This document shows positions 34,169-42,702 of a stretch of 64,000 nucleotides of DNA, piece by piece. The notes below the pieces were generated by a model that made no database searches, was not told where the DNA came from, and was given only the letters and a program-made list of their open reading frames with translations. The number at the start of each line of letters is the position of its first letter. Position 1 is the first letter of the stretch. A program made the position numbers and the translations under genes. This DNA comes from Cloacibacterium caeni (GTDB lineage Bacteria > Bacteroidota > Bacteroidia > Flavobacteriales > Weeksellaceae), in assembly GCF_907163125.1 (NCBI RefSeq), contig NZ_OU015319.1, forward strand, positions 806,001 through 870,000. The letters are read 5' to 3'.

Positions 34169-35122
34169 ATGAATCTATCCGTTGTAGTTCCTTTATTAAA
34201 CGAAGAAGAATCTTTGCACGAACTTTATGCAAGAATAAATAAAGTGTGCCAAGAAAACCAATTGTCTTACGAAATTTGGTTCGTAGATGATGGAAGTACA
34301 GATTCTTCTTGGCAAATTATAGAAAATTTATCCAAAGAAAATCATCATGTTCACGGCATTAAATTTTCTAGAAACTATGGGAAATCTCAAGCATTACATG
34401 CCGCTTTTGAGAAAGTACAAGGCGATGTAGTGATTACAATGGATGCAGATTTGCAAGATTTTCCAGAAGAAATTCCTGAATTATACAACAAAATTGTAGT
34501 CGAAAAATACGACTTAGTTTCTGGTTGGAAGAAAAAACGTTTTGACAATGTGATGACCAAAAATCTTCCTTCAAAACTCTTCAATTCTGCTGCAAGAAAT
34601 CTCTCTGGAGTAGAATTACACGATTTTAACTGTGGTTTAAAAGCTTACAGAAAACAAGTGGTAAAATCGGTAGATGTTTACGGAGATTTACACCGATGGA
34701 TTCCTGTTTTGGCAGCAAATGCAGGTTTCAAGAGAATCACCGAAAAACCAGTTCAGCACCAAGCCAGACCTTATGGAACATCTAAATTCGGGACAGAAAG
34801 ATTTATCCGTGGTTTTCTCGATTTAATTACGCTTTGGTTCGTAAGCAAATTTGGAGGAAGACCAATGCACTTCTTCGGAGCAGTGGGAACTTTAATGTTT
34901 ATTTTCGGGTTTTTCTCAGCATTTTGGTTGGGTGCAACCAAATTAGTTGACGTGTATTATTATCACGTTTATGGTAATTTAATCGCCGAAAATCCTTGGT
35001 TTTACATCGCTTTAACTATGATGATTATGGGAACATTACTTTTTGTAGCAGGATTTTTAGGAGAACTCATTATCAGACAAAGTAGAGGTCATAAGAATTA
35101 TCATATTGAAGAGGTGATTTAA
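34169..35122 (+). CDS. family 2 glycosyltransferase, polyprenyl-phosphate sugar type
   Basis: 317 residues. The GT2 catalytic domain shows VVPLLNEEESL, WFVDDGSTDSSW, ITMDADLQDFPEEIPEL (DxD type) and RFIRGFLDLITLWFVSKFGGRPMHFFG. Two C-terminal membrane helices follow (about 230-250 and 270-295). This matches the GtrB/ArnC/DPM1-like group that transfers a sugar to undecaprenyl phosphate on the cytosolic side of the inner membrane. The donor sugar is not known. It is the last gene of the DUF4199 operon. Confidence 0.9.
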   Translation: MNLSVVVPLLNEEESLHELYARINKVCQENQLSYEIWFVDDGSTDSSWQIIENLSKENHHVHGIKFSRNYGKSQALHAAFEKVQGDVVITMDADLQDFPEEIPELYNKIVVEKYDLVSGWKKKRFDNVMTKNLPSKLFNSAARNLSGVELHDFNCGLKAYRKQVVKSVDVYGDLHRWIPVLAANAGFKRITEKPVQHQARPYGTSKFGTERFIRGFLDLITLWFVSKFGGRPMHFFGAVGTLMFIFGFFSAFWLGATKLVDVYYYHVYGNLIAENPWFYIALTMMIMGTLLFVAGFLGELIIRQSRGHKNYHIEEVI

Positions 35123-35158
35123 TTTGAAAATGTGCTAATTTGAAAATTTGAAAATAAA

Positions 35159-35292
35159 AAGTTCTGTAGGAACGAAACGTTTGTAGAAATAATAAAACAA
35201 ACAGCAGAGTTCCGTAGGAACGACAGATATTATAACGTCGGAATTTATTCCAAAAAAATGAAAAATAAAATCATTCCGTAGAAACGCAATGT
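35159..35292. repeat. three copies of the GTTCCGTAGGAACG palindromic repeat
   Basis: Copies at 35161-35180 (GTTCTGTAGGAACG, then AAACGTTTGTAGAAA), 35209-35228 (GTTCCGTAGGAACG) and 35273-35292 (ATTCCGTAGAAACGCAATGT). The last lies just before the start codon of the GIN lipoprotein gene. They match the copies at 31.6 kb. Confidence 0.8.
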
Positions 35293-35297
35293 AAAAA

Positions 35298-36011
35298 ATG
35301 AAAAATATCACAAAACTTTTCCTTTACCTTAATCTCTGCCTTACACTTTTGGCTTGCTCTAATATTTCTCCAAGTGGTGAAATAGAAGTGAAAGATGTAA
35401 CGGTAGAAAATTTCACTAAATTGAATCTTAAAGGAGATTTCAAAGTGTTTTTTGCGAAAGGAAATCAGAATTTGGTAAGTGTAGAAACATATCCTAATGT
35501 TTACAAAAATCTAGATATAGAAGTAGAAAACGGAATTTTAACCATCGAAGAAAATCGAAAAACAAACCAAGTAGATTTTTACAATATCACTATTTTTGGT
35601 AAAAACGATTTAAATGAGGTTTCGCTTTCTGATAAAGTAGAAATGAATGTTTCTGGACAAGTAAAAACACCAGAATTTTCACTTCATCTAAAAGGAAATT
35701 CTAAATTTATGGGAGCGGTAATTGCACCAAAAAGCAAAATAGAAATGGCAGAGAAATCTAATGCCAATATTCTAGGAGAAACTAAAAACTTGAATTTAAA
35801 ATTAGCAGATTCTGCAAGTATAATGGCACCGTATTTTTATGTAGAAAGTTTAGAAATTCTTAGTAAAAATGGAGCTTCTGCAGGATTAAACATAGATCAA
35901 GAAATGAAAGGAACTCTAGAAAATACCTCAAAACTCATTTTCTACGGAGAACCGCTCAATAAATTGACAAGAAAAGACAAAGCTTCTGTAGAAAACAGAA
36001 AATTGAAATAA
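35298..36011 (+). CDS. GIN-domain (DUF2807) lipoprotein
   Basis: 237 residues with a lipoprotein signal (MKNITKLFLYLNLCLTLLACSN, Cys at residue 20). The body is a DUF2807 head-GIN beta-helix: VENFTKLNLKGDFKVFFAKGNQNLVSVE, then successive strands in which Asn, Ser and Gly repeat (LSDKVEMNVSGQVKTPEFSLHLKGNSKFMGAV). Such proteins are probably exposed on the outer membrane or in the periplasm; the function is unknown. The gene is preceded by three palindromic repeats and followed by a different repeat element, so it is isolated. Confidence 0.85.
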   Translation: MKNITKLFLYLNLCLTLLACSNISPSGEIEVKDVTVENFTKLNLKGDFKVFFAKGNQNLVSVETYPNVYKNLDIEVENGILTIEENRKTNQVDFYNITIFGKNDLNEVSLSDKVEMNVSGQVKTPEFSLHLKGNSKFMGAVIAPKSKIEMAEKSNANILGETKNLNLKLADSASIMAPYFYVESLEILSKNGASAGLNIDQEMKGTLENTSKLIFYGEPLNKLTRKDKASVENRKLK

Positions 36012-36027
36012 AGAACTTACGATTTGT

Positions 36028-36105
36028 TATTCTGAGATAAACAAAGTGTAGCAAAGAATCTATTTTAAGAGATACTTCATTCCGTTTCACTGCATTCAGA
36101 ATGAA
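36028..36105. repeat. REP-like palindromic element
   Basis: The element begins TTATTCTGA and ends TCAGAATGA, with GCAAAGAATC and AGATACTTC forming an inner imperfect stem. Similar elements are dispersed in flavobacterial genomes. It fills most of the spacer between the GIN lipoprotein and phosphohexomutase genes. Confidence 0.7.
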
Positions 36106-36144
36106 AGAACATTAAAATTATTAAAAAACAAAAAATTTAAATAT

Positions 36145-37857
36145 ATGACAACTTTGGAAAAAGCAAAACTTTGGTTATCAGATACTTTTGATGCAGAAAC
36201 CAGAGCAACAGTTCAGAATTGGATTGATACCAATTCTCCAGAATTAGAAGACAGTTTTTACAGAGAATTAGAATTCGGGACTGGCGGAATGAGAGGAATT
36301 ATGGGAGTAGGAACAAATCGTCTAAATAAATATACGTTGGGTCAAGCTACACAAGGTTTGGCAAATTATCTTCATCAGCAATTTCCAGGTGAGGAAATTA
36401 AAGTAGCGATTGCTTATGACGTAAGAAATAACTCTAAAGAATTTGGTAAAATGTGTGCAGATGTTCTTACTGCAAACGGAATTAAAGTGTTGCTTTTCAA
36501 AGAACACAGACCAACTCCAGAACTTTCTTTTACGGTTCGTGATAAAAAATGTAATGCAGGAATTGTTTTGACGGCTTCTCACAATCCACCAGAATATAAC
36601 GGTTACAAAGTATATTGGAATGATGGAGCACAAGTAGTTCCACCAAATGATGAAAATATCATCAAAGAAGTTTACGCTACAAAATTCGACGAAATTAAAT
36701 TCAACGGAAATGATGATTTAATCGAATGGATTGGCGAAGAACAGGATGATGTGTACATCGATACTTGTATGGAAAATTCATTGTACCAAAATATTGGTAG
36801 AGATAATGTAAACATCGTTTTCACTTCTATTCACGGTACTACTTACACTACGATTCCTAAAGCTTTAGCAAAAGCAGGTTTCACCAAAGTAGATTTGGTA
36901 AAAGAACAAATGATTCCTTCTGGAAATTTCCCAACGGTAGAATCTCCGAATCCTGAAGAGCCAAAAGCGCTTTCTATGGCGGTAGATTTGGCAAATATTA
37001 CCAACGGCGATATTGTTATCGGTTGTGATCCAGATGGCGACAGATTAGGAATTGCGGTAAGAAATCTAGATGGCGAAATTCAGTTGTTGAATGGTAACCA
37101 AACCAATATGATTTTGACGTATTACATTCTTGACCAATGGAAAAAAGCAGGTAAAATTACAGGAAAAGAGTTTATCGGTTCTACGATTGTAACTTCTGAC
37201 TGTTTCTTTGATGTAGCTGAAAAATTTGGAGTAGATTGCAAAGTAGGATTGACTGGTTTCAAATGGATTGGTAAAATGATTCGTGATGTAGAAGGTCAAG
37301 AAAAATTCATTTGTGGTGGGGAAGAATCTTTCGGATTTATGACAGGAGATTTCGTAAGAGATAAAGACAGTTGTGGTTCTATTTTATTGGCTTGTGAAAT
37401 TGCAGCTTGGTGCAAAGCAAACGGTAAAACCATGTATCAATACATGATTGATATTTACAAAAATGTTGGCGTTTACCAAGAAGCTTTAGTAAATGTAGTA
37501 AGAAAAGGAAGAACTGGTGCCGAAGAAATTGCTCAAATGATGGTAGATTTCAGAGAAAATCCTGTAAAAGAATTGGCAGGTTCTAAAGTTTTGGAAGTAA
37601 AAGATTTCCAAGAACAAACTTGTCTTAATGTAATTACAGGAGAGAGAAAAGTAATGAATGATATTCCGAAATCTAATGTGTTAATCTATTACACAGAAGA
37701 CGGAACTAAAGTTTGTATCAGACCTTCAGGAACCGAGCCGAAGATTAAATTCTATTTTTCTGTGAAAGATAAAATTGAAAACGAAGCAGATTTCAAGGCT
37801 AAACAAGCTTCTCTGGAACAAAAAATCAATGAAGTAAAAAAAGATTTAAAACTATAA
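36145..37857 (+). CDS. phosphoglucomutase/phosphomannomutase family protein
   Basis: 570 residues of the alpha-D-phosphohexomutase family. The catalytic serine loop is TASHNPPEYNGYKVYW (about residue 145), the metal-binding loop is CDPDGDRLGIAV (about 295), the sugar-binding loop is CGGEESFGFMTGDF (about 390), and the phosphate-binding loop is RPSGTEPKIKFYF near the C-terminus. It interconverts hexose 1- and 6-phosphates; length and the GTGGMRG start point to the eukaryote-like PGM2 subgroup. Monocistronic, with a long terminator hairpin downstream. Confidence 0.93.
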   Translation: MTTLEKAKLWLSDTFDAETRATVQNWIDTNSPELEDSFYRELEFGTGGMRGIMGVGTNRLNKYTLGQATQGLANYLHQQFPGEEIKVAIAYDVRNNSKEFGKMCADVLTANGIKVLLFKEHRPTPELSFTVRDKKCNAGIVLTASHNPPEYNGYKVYWNDGAQVVPPNDENIIKEVYATKFDEIKFNGNDDLIEWIGEEQDDVYIDTCMENSLYQNIGRDNVNIVFTSIHGTTYTTIPKALAKAGFTKVDLVKEQMIPSGNFPTVESPNPEEPKALSMAVDLANITNGDIVIGCDPDGDRLGIAVRNLDGEIQLLNGNQTNMILTYYILDQWKKAGKITGKEFIGSTIVTSDCFFDVAEKFGVDCKVGLTGFKWIGKMIRDVEGQEKFICGGEESFGFMTGDFVRDKDSCGSILLACEIAAWCKANGKTMYQYMIDIYKNVGVYQEALVNVVRKGRTGAEEIAQMMVDFRENPVKELAGSKVLEVKDFQEQTCLNVITGERKVMNDIPKSNVLIYYTEDGTKVCIRPSGTEPKIKFYFSVKDKIENEADFKAKQASLEQKINEVKKDLKL

Positions 37858-37878
37858 ATATTTTAATCTAATGCTTTT

Positions 37879-37934
37879 AAGTTCACAGAAGTTTAACAAA
37901 TCTTTAGGTTTTTAATCTTTTGTGAACTTTTTTA
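37879..37934 (+). terminator. terminator of the phosphohexomutase gene
   Basis: AAGTTCACA (37879) / TGTGAACTT (37921) with a long AT-rich loop, then six T. Confidence 0.6.
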
Positions 37935-37981
37935 TTTTATTTAAATTTGAAAAATCATTAACAACAAAATCTTAATAAAAA

Positions 37982-39235
37982 GTGGTTTCAAAACTCGCTC
38001 AAAACCTTATCGGTTCAGAAATTATTAAAATCGGTAATCAAGTAAACGAACTCAAAGCTCAAGGAGCTGAAATTGCCAACCTAACCATCGGTGATTTAGA
38101 TTCTAACATTTATCCTATTCCTGCAGGATTAAAACAAAATATTCAGAAAGCTTACGCGGATAATTTAACCAATTATCCTCCTGCAAATGGTTTGCTTTCA
38201 TTAAGAAAAGCAGTGGCAAAAGACATCAAATCTCGTTGGGATTTAGATTATTCTCCAGATGATATTTTGGTTTCTGGTGGTTCTAGACCTTTAATTTACG
38301 CTACTTTTAAAACTATTGTAGACGAAGGCGACAAAGTAGTTTACGCCGTTCCTTCTTGGAATAATAACCACTACGCTTACTTAACTTCTGCCAATGCAGT
38401 TGAACTAGAAGTTACTCCAGAAGATAATTTTTTGCCAACAGCTGATGTAATTACCCCACATTTAGAAGGTGCAGTTTTATTGGCGCTTTGTTCTCCGCTT
38501 AACCCAACTGGAACCATGTTTACCAAAGAACAGCTTTCAGAAATTTGTGAGGCGGTAATTGCAGAAAATAAAAAAAGAGGAGAAGGCGAAAAGCCACTTT
38601 ACTTAATGTACGACCAAATTTATGCAATGCTTACGTTTGGTGATTCAGAACATTTTAATCCGGTTTCTCTTTATCCAGAACTTAGAGATTACACCATTTA
38701 TATCGATGGAACTTCTAAATGTTTTGCAGCAACTGGAGTTAGAGTAGGATGGAGTTTTGGGCCAACTAAAGTGATTGATAGAATGAAAGCGCTATTAACA
38801 CACGTTGGAGCTTGGGCGCCGAAACCAGAACAACAAGCAGTAGCTGAGTTTTTAGATAATACACCAGCTGTAAACGAATTTGTGAATGATTTTAAAGGTA
38901 AAATTGCGCACAGTTTAGAAGTTCTACATGCTGGAATTCAAGAAATGAAATCTAAAAATTTCGCGGTAGATAGCATTAAACCAATGGGTGCCTTATATTT
39001 AACCATTAAATTAGATTATGTAGGAAAAACCACTGAAGACGGAAAGGTTTTGAAAGATTCTACCGATTTAGTTTTCTATTTAATCGAAAAAGCAGGAGTA
39101 GCATTAGTGCCATTTTCAGCATTTGGAAATTCTAGAGAAATGCCTTGGTTTAGAGCATCAGTTGGCGCTTGTTCAGTAGAAGATTTACAAAAAATGTTCC
39201 CAAAACTAGAAGCTGCTTTAAGCAAACTAAAATAA
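37982..39235 (+). CDS. PLP-dependent aminotransferase (fold type I, aspartate aminotransferase-like)
   Basis: 417 residues starting with GTG at 37982: an in-frame TAA lies two codons upstream and no early ATG exists, so the GTG is needed. The family features are ANLTIGDLDSNIYPIP, YPPANGLLSLRKAV, SPLNPTGTMFT, MYDQIYAML and the PLP-binding lysine in DGTSKCFAATGVRVGWS, followed by a C-terminal FRASVGACS with the carboxylate-binding Arg. The amino acid substrate cannot be set by eye. It is separated from the hexomutase by a terminator and is probably transcribed alone or with the small gene after it. Confidence 0.9.
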   Translation: MVSKLAQNLIGSEIIKIGNQVNELKAQGAEIANLTIGDLDSNIYPIPAGLKQNIQKAYADNLTNYPPANGLLSLRKAVAKDIKSRWDLDYSPDDILVSGGSRPLIYATFKTIVDEGDKVVYAVPSWNNNHYAYLTSANAVELEVTPEDNFLPTADVITPHLEGAVLLALCSPLNPTGTMFTKEQLSEICEAVIAENKKRGEGEKPLYLMYDQIYAMLTFGDSEHFNPVSLYPELRDYTIYIDGTSKCFAATGVRVGWSFGPTKVIDRMKALLTHVGAWAPKPEQQAVAEFLDNTPAVNEFVNDFKGKIAHSLEVLHAGIQEMKSKNFAVDSIKPMGALYLTIKLDYVGKTTEDGKVLKDSTDLVFYLIEKAGVALVPFSAFGNSREMPWFRASVGACSVEDLQKMFPKLEAALSKLK

Positions 39236-39259
39236 GTTATAAGCTATAAGTTATGAATT
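39236..39259. repeat. left inverted repeat flanking the four-helix bundle gene
   Basis: TTATAAGCTATAAGTTATGAATTATGAG lies between the aminotransferase stop and the next ATG. Its reverse complement pattern recurs downstream of the gene at 39611-39655. Confidence 0.7.
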
Positions 39260-39616
39260 ATGAGTGAAAGCATTGTAGGAAAGAAGAGTTTTGAATTTGC
39301 CGTGAGAATTATAAATTTTTACAAAAAATTTTCTCATGAAAACAAAGAATATGTTTTATCTAGACAGATTTTGCGTTCAGGAACTTCAATTGGTGCAAAT
39401 GTAAGAGAAGCGTTAAATGCACAAAGCAAAATGGATTTCATTCATAAATTCTCAATAGCTCAAAAAGAATGTGATGAAACAATCTATTGGCTTGAATTAT
39501 TAAAAGAAACAGAATATATTTCAGATGAAATTTACAATGATTTGAAAAATCCTGCTGTAGAAATTCTTAAAATAATCAGAAGCATTATCATTACTACAAA
39601 AAATAAAAACTCATAA
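39260..39616 (+). CDS. four-helix bundle protein (23S rRNA intervening-sequence protein family)
   Basis: 118 residues, almost all helical, with the family motif LSRQILRSGTSIGANVREALNAQSKMDFIHKFSIAQKECDETIYWLELL. Proteins of this family were first found encoded in intervening sequences of 23S rRNA genes. Related proteins (Avd) accompany diversity-generating retroelements, where they bind nucleic acid with the reverse transcriptase. Here the gene is free-standing, without a reverse transcriptase or rRNA nearby, and it is framed by inverted AT-rich repeats. The function is unknown. Confidence 0.88.
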   Translation: MSESIVGKKSFEFAVRIINFYKKFSHENKEYVLSRQILRSGTSIGANVREALNAQSKMDFIHKFSIAQKECDETIYWLELLKETEYISDEIYNDLKNPAVEILKIIRSIIITTKNKNS

Positions 39617-39655
39617 CTTATAATTCATAATTCATAATTCATAACTTATAACTAA
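39611..39655. repeat. right inverted repeat flanking the four-helix bundle gene
   Basis: CTCATAACTTATAATTCATA-ATTCATAATTCATAACTTATAA: three tandem ATTCATA units between AACTTATAA ends. It runs in the opposite orientation to the repeat at 39236-39259 and overlaps the end of the gene. Confidence 0.7.
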
Positions 39656-40393
39656 ATGAAGATTATCGCTGTCATTCCAGCTCGTTACGCTGCAAGTAGA
39701 TTTCCGGGGAAATTAATGCAGAATTTAGGCGACAAAACTGTAATTGCTACCACTTACAAAAATGTAGTGGAAACTAAGTTATTTGATGAGGTTTTCGTGG
39801 CGACTGATTCCGAAATTATTTTTGAAGAAATCACCAAAATCGGTGGAAAAGCTGTAATGACGGGTGAACACGAAACGGGAAGCGACAGAATAGCAGAAGC
39901 GGTTCAAAATATTGATTGCGATATTGTGATTAATGTTCAAGGAGATGAGCCTTTCTTGAAAACTGAGCCTTTGAAACAATTGATTCAAGTTTTTAAAAAT
40001 GATGTAGACAAAGAAATTTCATTGGCTTCGCTTAAAATCAGGTTAAAGGAAAAGGAAGAAATCGAAAATCCGAATAATGTAAAAGTTATTACAAATTTAC
40101 AGAATTTTGCGATGTATTTCAGTCGTTCTGTAATTCCTTATCCTAGAGAAACCTCTGTAGAACACCTATATTACAAGCATATTGGTGTTTATGCTTTCAG
40201 AAAAGAAGCATTGTTGAAATTTGCTAATTTAGAAATGACTCCACTTGAAATTTCAGAAAAAATAGAAGCGATTCGTTATCTGGAAAACGGAATGAAAATC
40301 AAAATGATAGAAACAGATTTCATTGGGGTAGGAATAGATGTTCCCGAAGATTTAGAAAAAGCGAAAGCAATTTTAAGTAGGGACAAGTCGTGA
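39656..40393 (+). CDS. kdsB: 3-deoxy-manno-octulosonate cytidylyltransferase (CMP-Kdo synthetase)
   Basis: 245 residues, the usual length. Signature motifs are [18 protein letters not shown] at the N-terminus, [36 protein letters not shown] and the later [24 protein letters not shown]. It activates Kdo with CTP for lipid A-Kdo synthesis in the cytosol and shows that the organism makes Gram-negative lipopolysaccharide or lipooligosaccharide. Its ATG directly follows the repeat array. Confidence 0.96.
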   Translation: MKIIAVIPARYAASRFPGKLMQNLGDKTVIATTYKNVVETKLFDEVFVATDSEIIFEEITKIGGKAVMTGEHETGSDRIAEAVQNIDCDIVINVQGDEPFLKTEPLKQLIQVFKNDVDKEISLASLKIRLKEKEEIENPNNVKVITNLQNFAMYFSRSVIPYPRETSVEHLYYKHIGVYAFRKEALLKFANLEMTPLEISEKIEAIRYLENGMKIKMIETDFIGVGIDVPEDLEKAKAILSRDKS

Positions 40394-40439
40394 CTTCTCC
40401 AAAAAGAAGAAAATTAATTTGAAAATTTGAAAAATTAAG

Positions 40440-40468
40440 TTGGTTTTCGTTTCAAAATCATATATTTG
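40440..40468 (+). promoter_or_regulatory. promoter of the LolA-like gene
   Basis: TTG (40440-40442), 18 nt, TATATTTG (40461-40468), 21 nt before the ATG. Confidence 0.65.
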
Positions 40469-40489
40469 GAATCTCGTAAAAAAGATTGA

Positions 40490-41152
40490 ATGAAAAAGAT
40501 ACTATTAATCGCAACAATTCTAGTAACCACCATATTTTCGGCGCAAACTGCTAAACAAATTATTGATAAAAATATTGAGTTAACAGGAGGCTTAACCAAC
40601 TGGAAACTGCTGAATTCTATTATATTACAAGGAAAAGTAATTCTGGGCGTAAATGATGAATATCCTATGAGAATTTATCAGCAAAGACCTAATCTTACGA
40701 AAACAGTAGTATTCATCGGGAATAAAGAAAATGTAATCGAAGGGTATGATGGTAAAAACGGTTACGCGATGAATTACGTGGTGAATAAGCTTCAGGTTCA
40801 AAAAAATTACGTTCCAGAAAGCTTTGACACAGATTTCATCGATTATGAGAACAAAGGTTTTACCGCACAAGTTCTAGGGAAAGAAAAAGTAGGAGAAAGA
40901 GATTGTTATAAGGTAGAACTGACTAAAAATGTGAATAAAACCGTTTATTATTTTGATGTTCAGAACTATTTATTGCTGAAAGAAGAAAAGAAAGACGAAA
41001 CATTGGTGTATTCTGATTTCAAAAAAGTGAATAATTTGGTAATGCCTTTTAGAATTGAAGCAACTACGCCGAAAAAAGAAGGAGATTACGTGATGATTCT
41101 TTATAAAATTGAAGTTAACAAAGCCTTTCCTGCCAATACTTTTAAGTTCTAA
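40490..41152 (+). CDS. periplasmic LolA/LolB-like lipoprotein-sorting domain protein
   Basis: 220 residues with a signal peptide (MKKILLIATILVTTIFSAQTAKQ). The body resembles the outer-membrane lipoprotein-sorting superfamily: an N-terminal helix IIDKNIELTGGLTNWKLLNS followed by antiparallel strands ending in LKEEKKDETLVYSDFKKVNNLVMPFRIEATTPKKEGDYVMILYKIEVNKAFPANTFKF. The closing phrase is typical of these proteins in Bacteroidota. It lacks the features to call it the true LolA carrier. Monocistronic with its own promoter and terminator. Confidence 0.75.
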   Translation: MKKILLIATILVTTIFSAQTAKQIIDKNIELTGGLTNWKLLNSIILQGKVILGVNDEYPMRIYQQRPNLTKTVVFIGNKENVIEGYDGKNGYAMNYVVNKLQVQKNYVPESFDTDFIDYENKGFTAQVLGKEKVGERDCYKVELTKNVNKTVYYFDVQNYLLLKEEKKDETLVYSDFKKVNNLVMPFRIEATTPKKEGDYVMILYKIEVNKAFPANTFKF

Positions 41153-41180
41153 TAAAACTTTACGATAAAAAATTTCTATG

Positions 41181-41212
41181 ACTGCAATTTCTTTGGATTT
41201 TGCAGTTTTTTT
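41181..41212 (+). terminator. terminator of the LolA-like gene
   Basis: ACTGCAA / TTGCAGT with a 12-nt loop, followed by seven T. Confidence 0.65.
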
Positions 41213-41243
41213 ATGACTAAATTTGAAATCAAATAAAATCAAA

Positions 41244-41780
41244 ATGAAAAAAATATTATTTATTCTTATGGCATTTTTTGGACTTTTTTCTTCGCAGGCG
41301 CAACAAGCAAAATCCATTCATTCTTTTAAAGTGAAAGCTTTAGACGGTAAAACCATTGATTTTTCTAAGTTTAAAGGTAAGAAAATCTTGATTGTAAACA
41401 CAGCGTCAGAATGCGGTTTTACATCACAGTATGAAGGTTTACAGAAGCTGTACGAAACGTATAAAGACCAATTGGTGATTGTAGGTTTTCCTGCAAACAA
41501 TTTTGGTGGGCAAGAACCAGGAAGCAATGAAGAAATTGGTGCTTTTTGCAAAAAAAATTATGGAGTTACTTTTCCGATGGCGGCTAAAGTTTCTGTGAAA
41601 GGAAAAGATATTGCTCCCATTTTTAAATTTTTAACAGACAAAAAACTAAACGGAGTAAAAAGCACATCTATTCTTTGGAACTTCGAGAAATTTTTGCTTA
41701 ACGAAAAAGGAGAGTTAATCGATACTTTTGTAAGTACTACGAAACCTACTTCTGAATCTATTACGAAATATTTTAAATAA
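41244..41780 (+). CDS. glutathione peroxidase family protein, exported
   Basis: 178 residues from the ATG at 41244 (MKKILFILMAFFGLFSSQAQQ), a signal peptide, so the enzyme should work in the periplasm. The peroxidase core has the peroxidatic cysteine in NTASECGFTSQYEGLQKLY, the catalytic glutamine in GFPANNFGGQEPGSNEEI and the tryptophan in ILWNFEKFLL. It is the cysteine, not selenocysteine, type and most bacterial members use thioredoxin rather than glutathione to reduce peroxides. No paired reductase is adjacent. Confidence 0.92.
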   Translation: MKKILFILMAFFGLFSSQAQQAKSIHSFKVKALDGKTIDFSKFKGKKILIVNTASECGFTSQYEGLQKLYETYKDQLVIVGFPANNFGGQEPGSNEEIGAFCKKNYGVTFPMAAKVSVKGKDIAPIFKFLTDKKLNGVKSTSILWNFEKFLLNEKGELIDTFVSTTKPTSESITKYFK

Positions 41781-41812
41781 AGAATCAAGAATAAAGGCAA
41801 AAGATAAAAGTT

Positions 41813-41842
41813 AACCGCAAAGTAATTTTTGCGGTTTTTTAT
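41813..41842 (+). terminator. terminator of the glutathione peroxidase gene
   Basis: AACCGCAAA / TTTGCGGTT (a few loop bases) followed by TTTTTT. Confidence 0.75.
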
Positions 41843-41910
41843 TTTAAATCTGCATAATCAGCGAAATCTGCGGGAAATAGATAATAAAATTTGTGTATTC
41901 GTGGCAATTA

Positions 41911-42567
41911 TTATTCTTTTCCTTTCTCTGCAAAACTGAAAATACTGCCTAATTTTATTTTAGAATATCCGTAAGATTTTATTTTCGATGAATTCACCAA
42001 AGCTTGTGCTAAAATGTCTGTTGGCAATGGTTTTTGAGATTCTAAAACGCCAAATTTATTGGCAAATTTTATAATTCTAGCTCCTAAAACTTCACCAGTT
42101 CTGTCAGTGTTTTTTCGATCGAGCATTCCGGGTTGGAAAATGGTAACTTTATTAAAATGAAGCTTTTTTACTTCTTCTTCTAATTCGCCCTTCATTCTAG
42201 AATAGAAAATTTTAGAATTAGGATTGGCTCCATAAGCAGAAACCAAAACGAAATCTTCCACGCCATTTTCTTTGGCAGTTTTGGCAAATTGCAATTGATA
42301 ATCAAAATCTACTTTTCGCTGTGCTTCCTTGCTTCCTGCATCTTTCAAGGTAGTTCCGAGGCAAGAAAAAGCGACATCACCTTTTACCAAATCTTTCCAT
42401 TCTTCTGGCTTTTCGAAATTTACTACATGAAATTTCACTTTCTCAGAAGTAGATTCTACAGGTTTTCTTACAAAAGCATGAATTTCTTCGAAATCTTTGT
42501 CTTGACTTAGTTTTTGAACCAAATCTTTTCCTGTAGCGCCAGTTGCTCCTATAATTAAAGCCTTCAT
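41911..42567 (-). CDS. NAD(P)-binding SDR-type oxidoreductase (atypical)
   Basis: 218 residues with the Rossmann start MKALIIGATGATGKDLVQKL (GxTGxxG) and later DVAFSCLGTTLKDAGSKEAQRKVDFDYQ, FVLVSAYGANPNSKIFYSRMKGELEEEVKKL and TIFQPGMLDRK. This is the atypical short-chain dehydrogenase group that includes HTATIP2-like proteins; the YxxxK pair is present as Y-S-R-M-K. Substrate and role are unknown. It is a lone minus-strand gene. Confidence 0.82.
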   Translation of the reverse strand: MKALIIGATGATGKDLVQKLSQDKDFEEIHAFVRKPVESTSEKVKFHVVNFEKPEEWKDLVKGDVAFSCLGTTLKDAGSKEAQRKVDFDYQLQFAKTAKENGVEDFVLVSAYGANPNSKIFYSRMKGELEEEVKKLHFNKVTIFQPGMLDRKNTDRTGEVLGARIIKFANKFGVLESQKPLPTDILAQALVNSSKIKSYGYSKIKLGSIFSFAEKGKE

Positions 42568-42702
42568 AACAAAATTTTTAAAGGGATTGATAAAGTGATA
42601 AATATTACTTTAAAATTAAGAAAAAATTGAATATGATTTAGTATTTTTGTTAAAACTAATAACAACATTGTCACTTATTATTCCCAATCATGATTTACGC
42701 TA

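Noticed and set aside
39236-39655. Diversity-generating retroelement
   Set aside because: Only the four-helix bundle protein is found; no reverse transcriptase, template repeat or variable repeat was seen.
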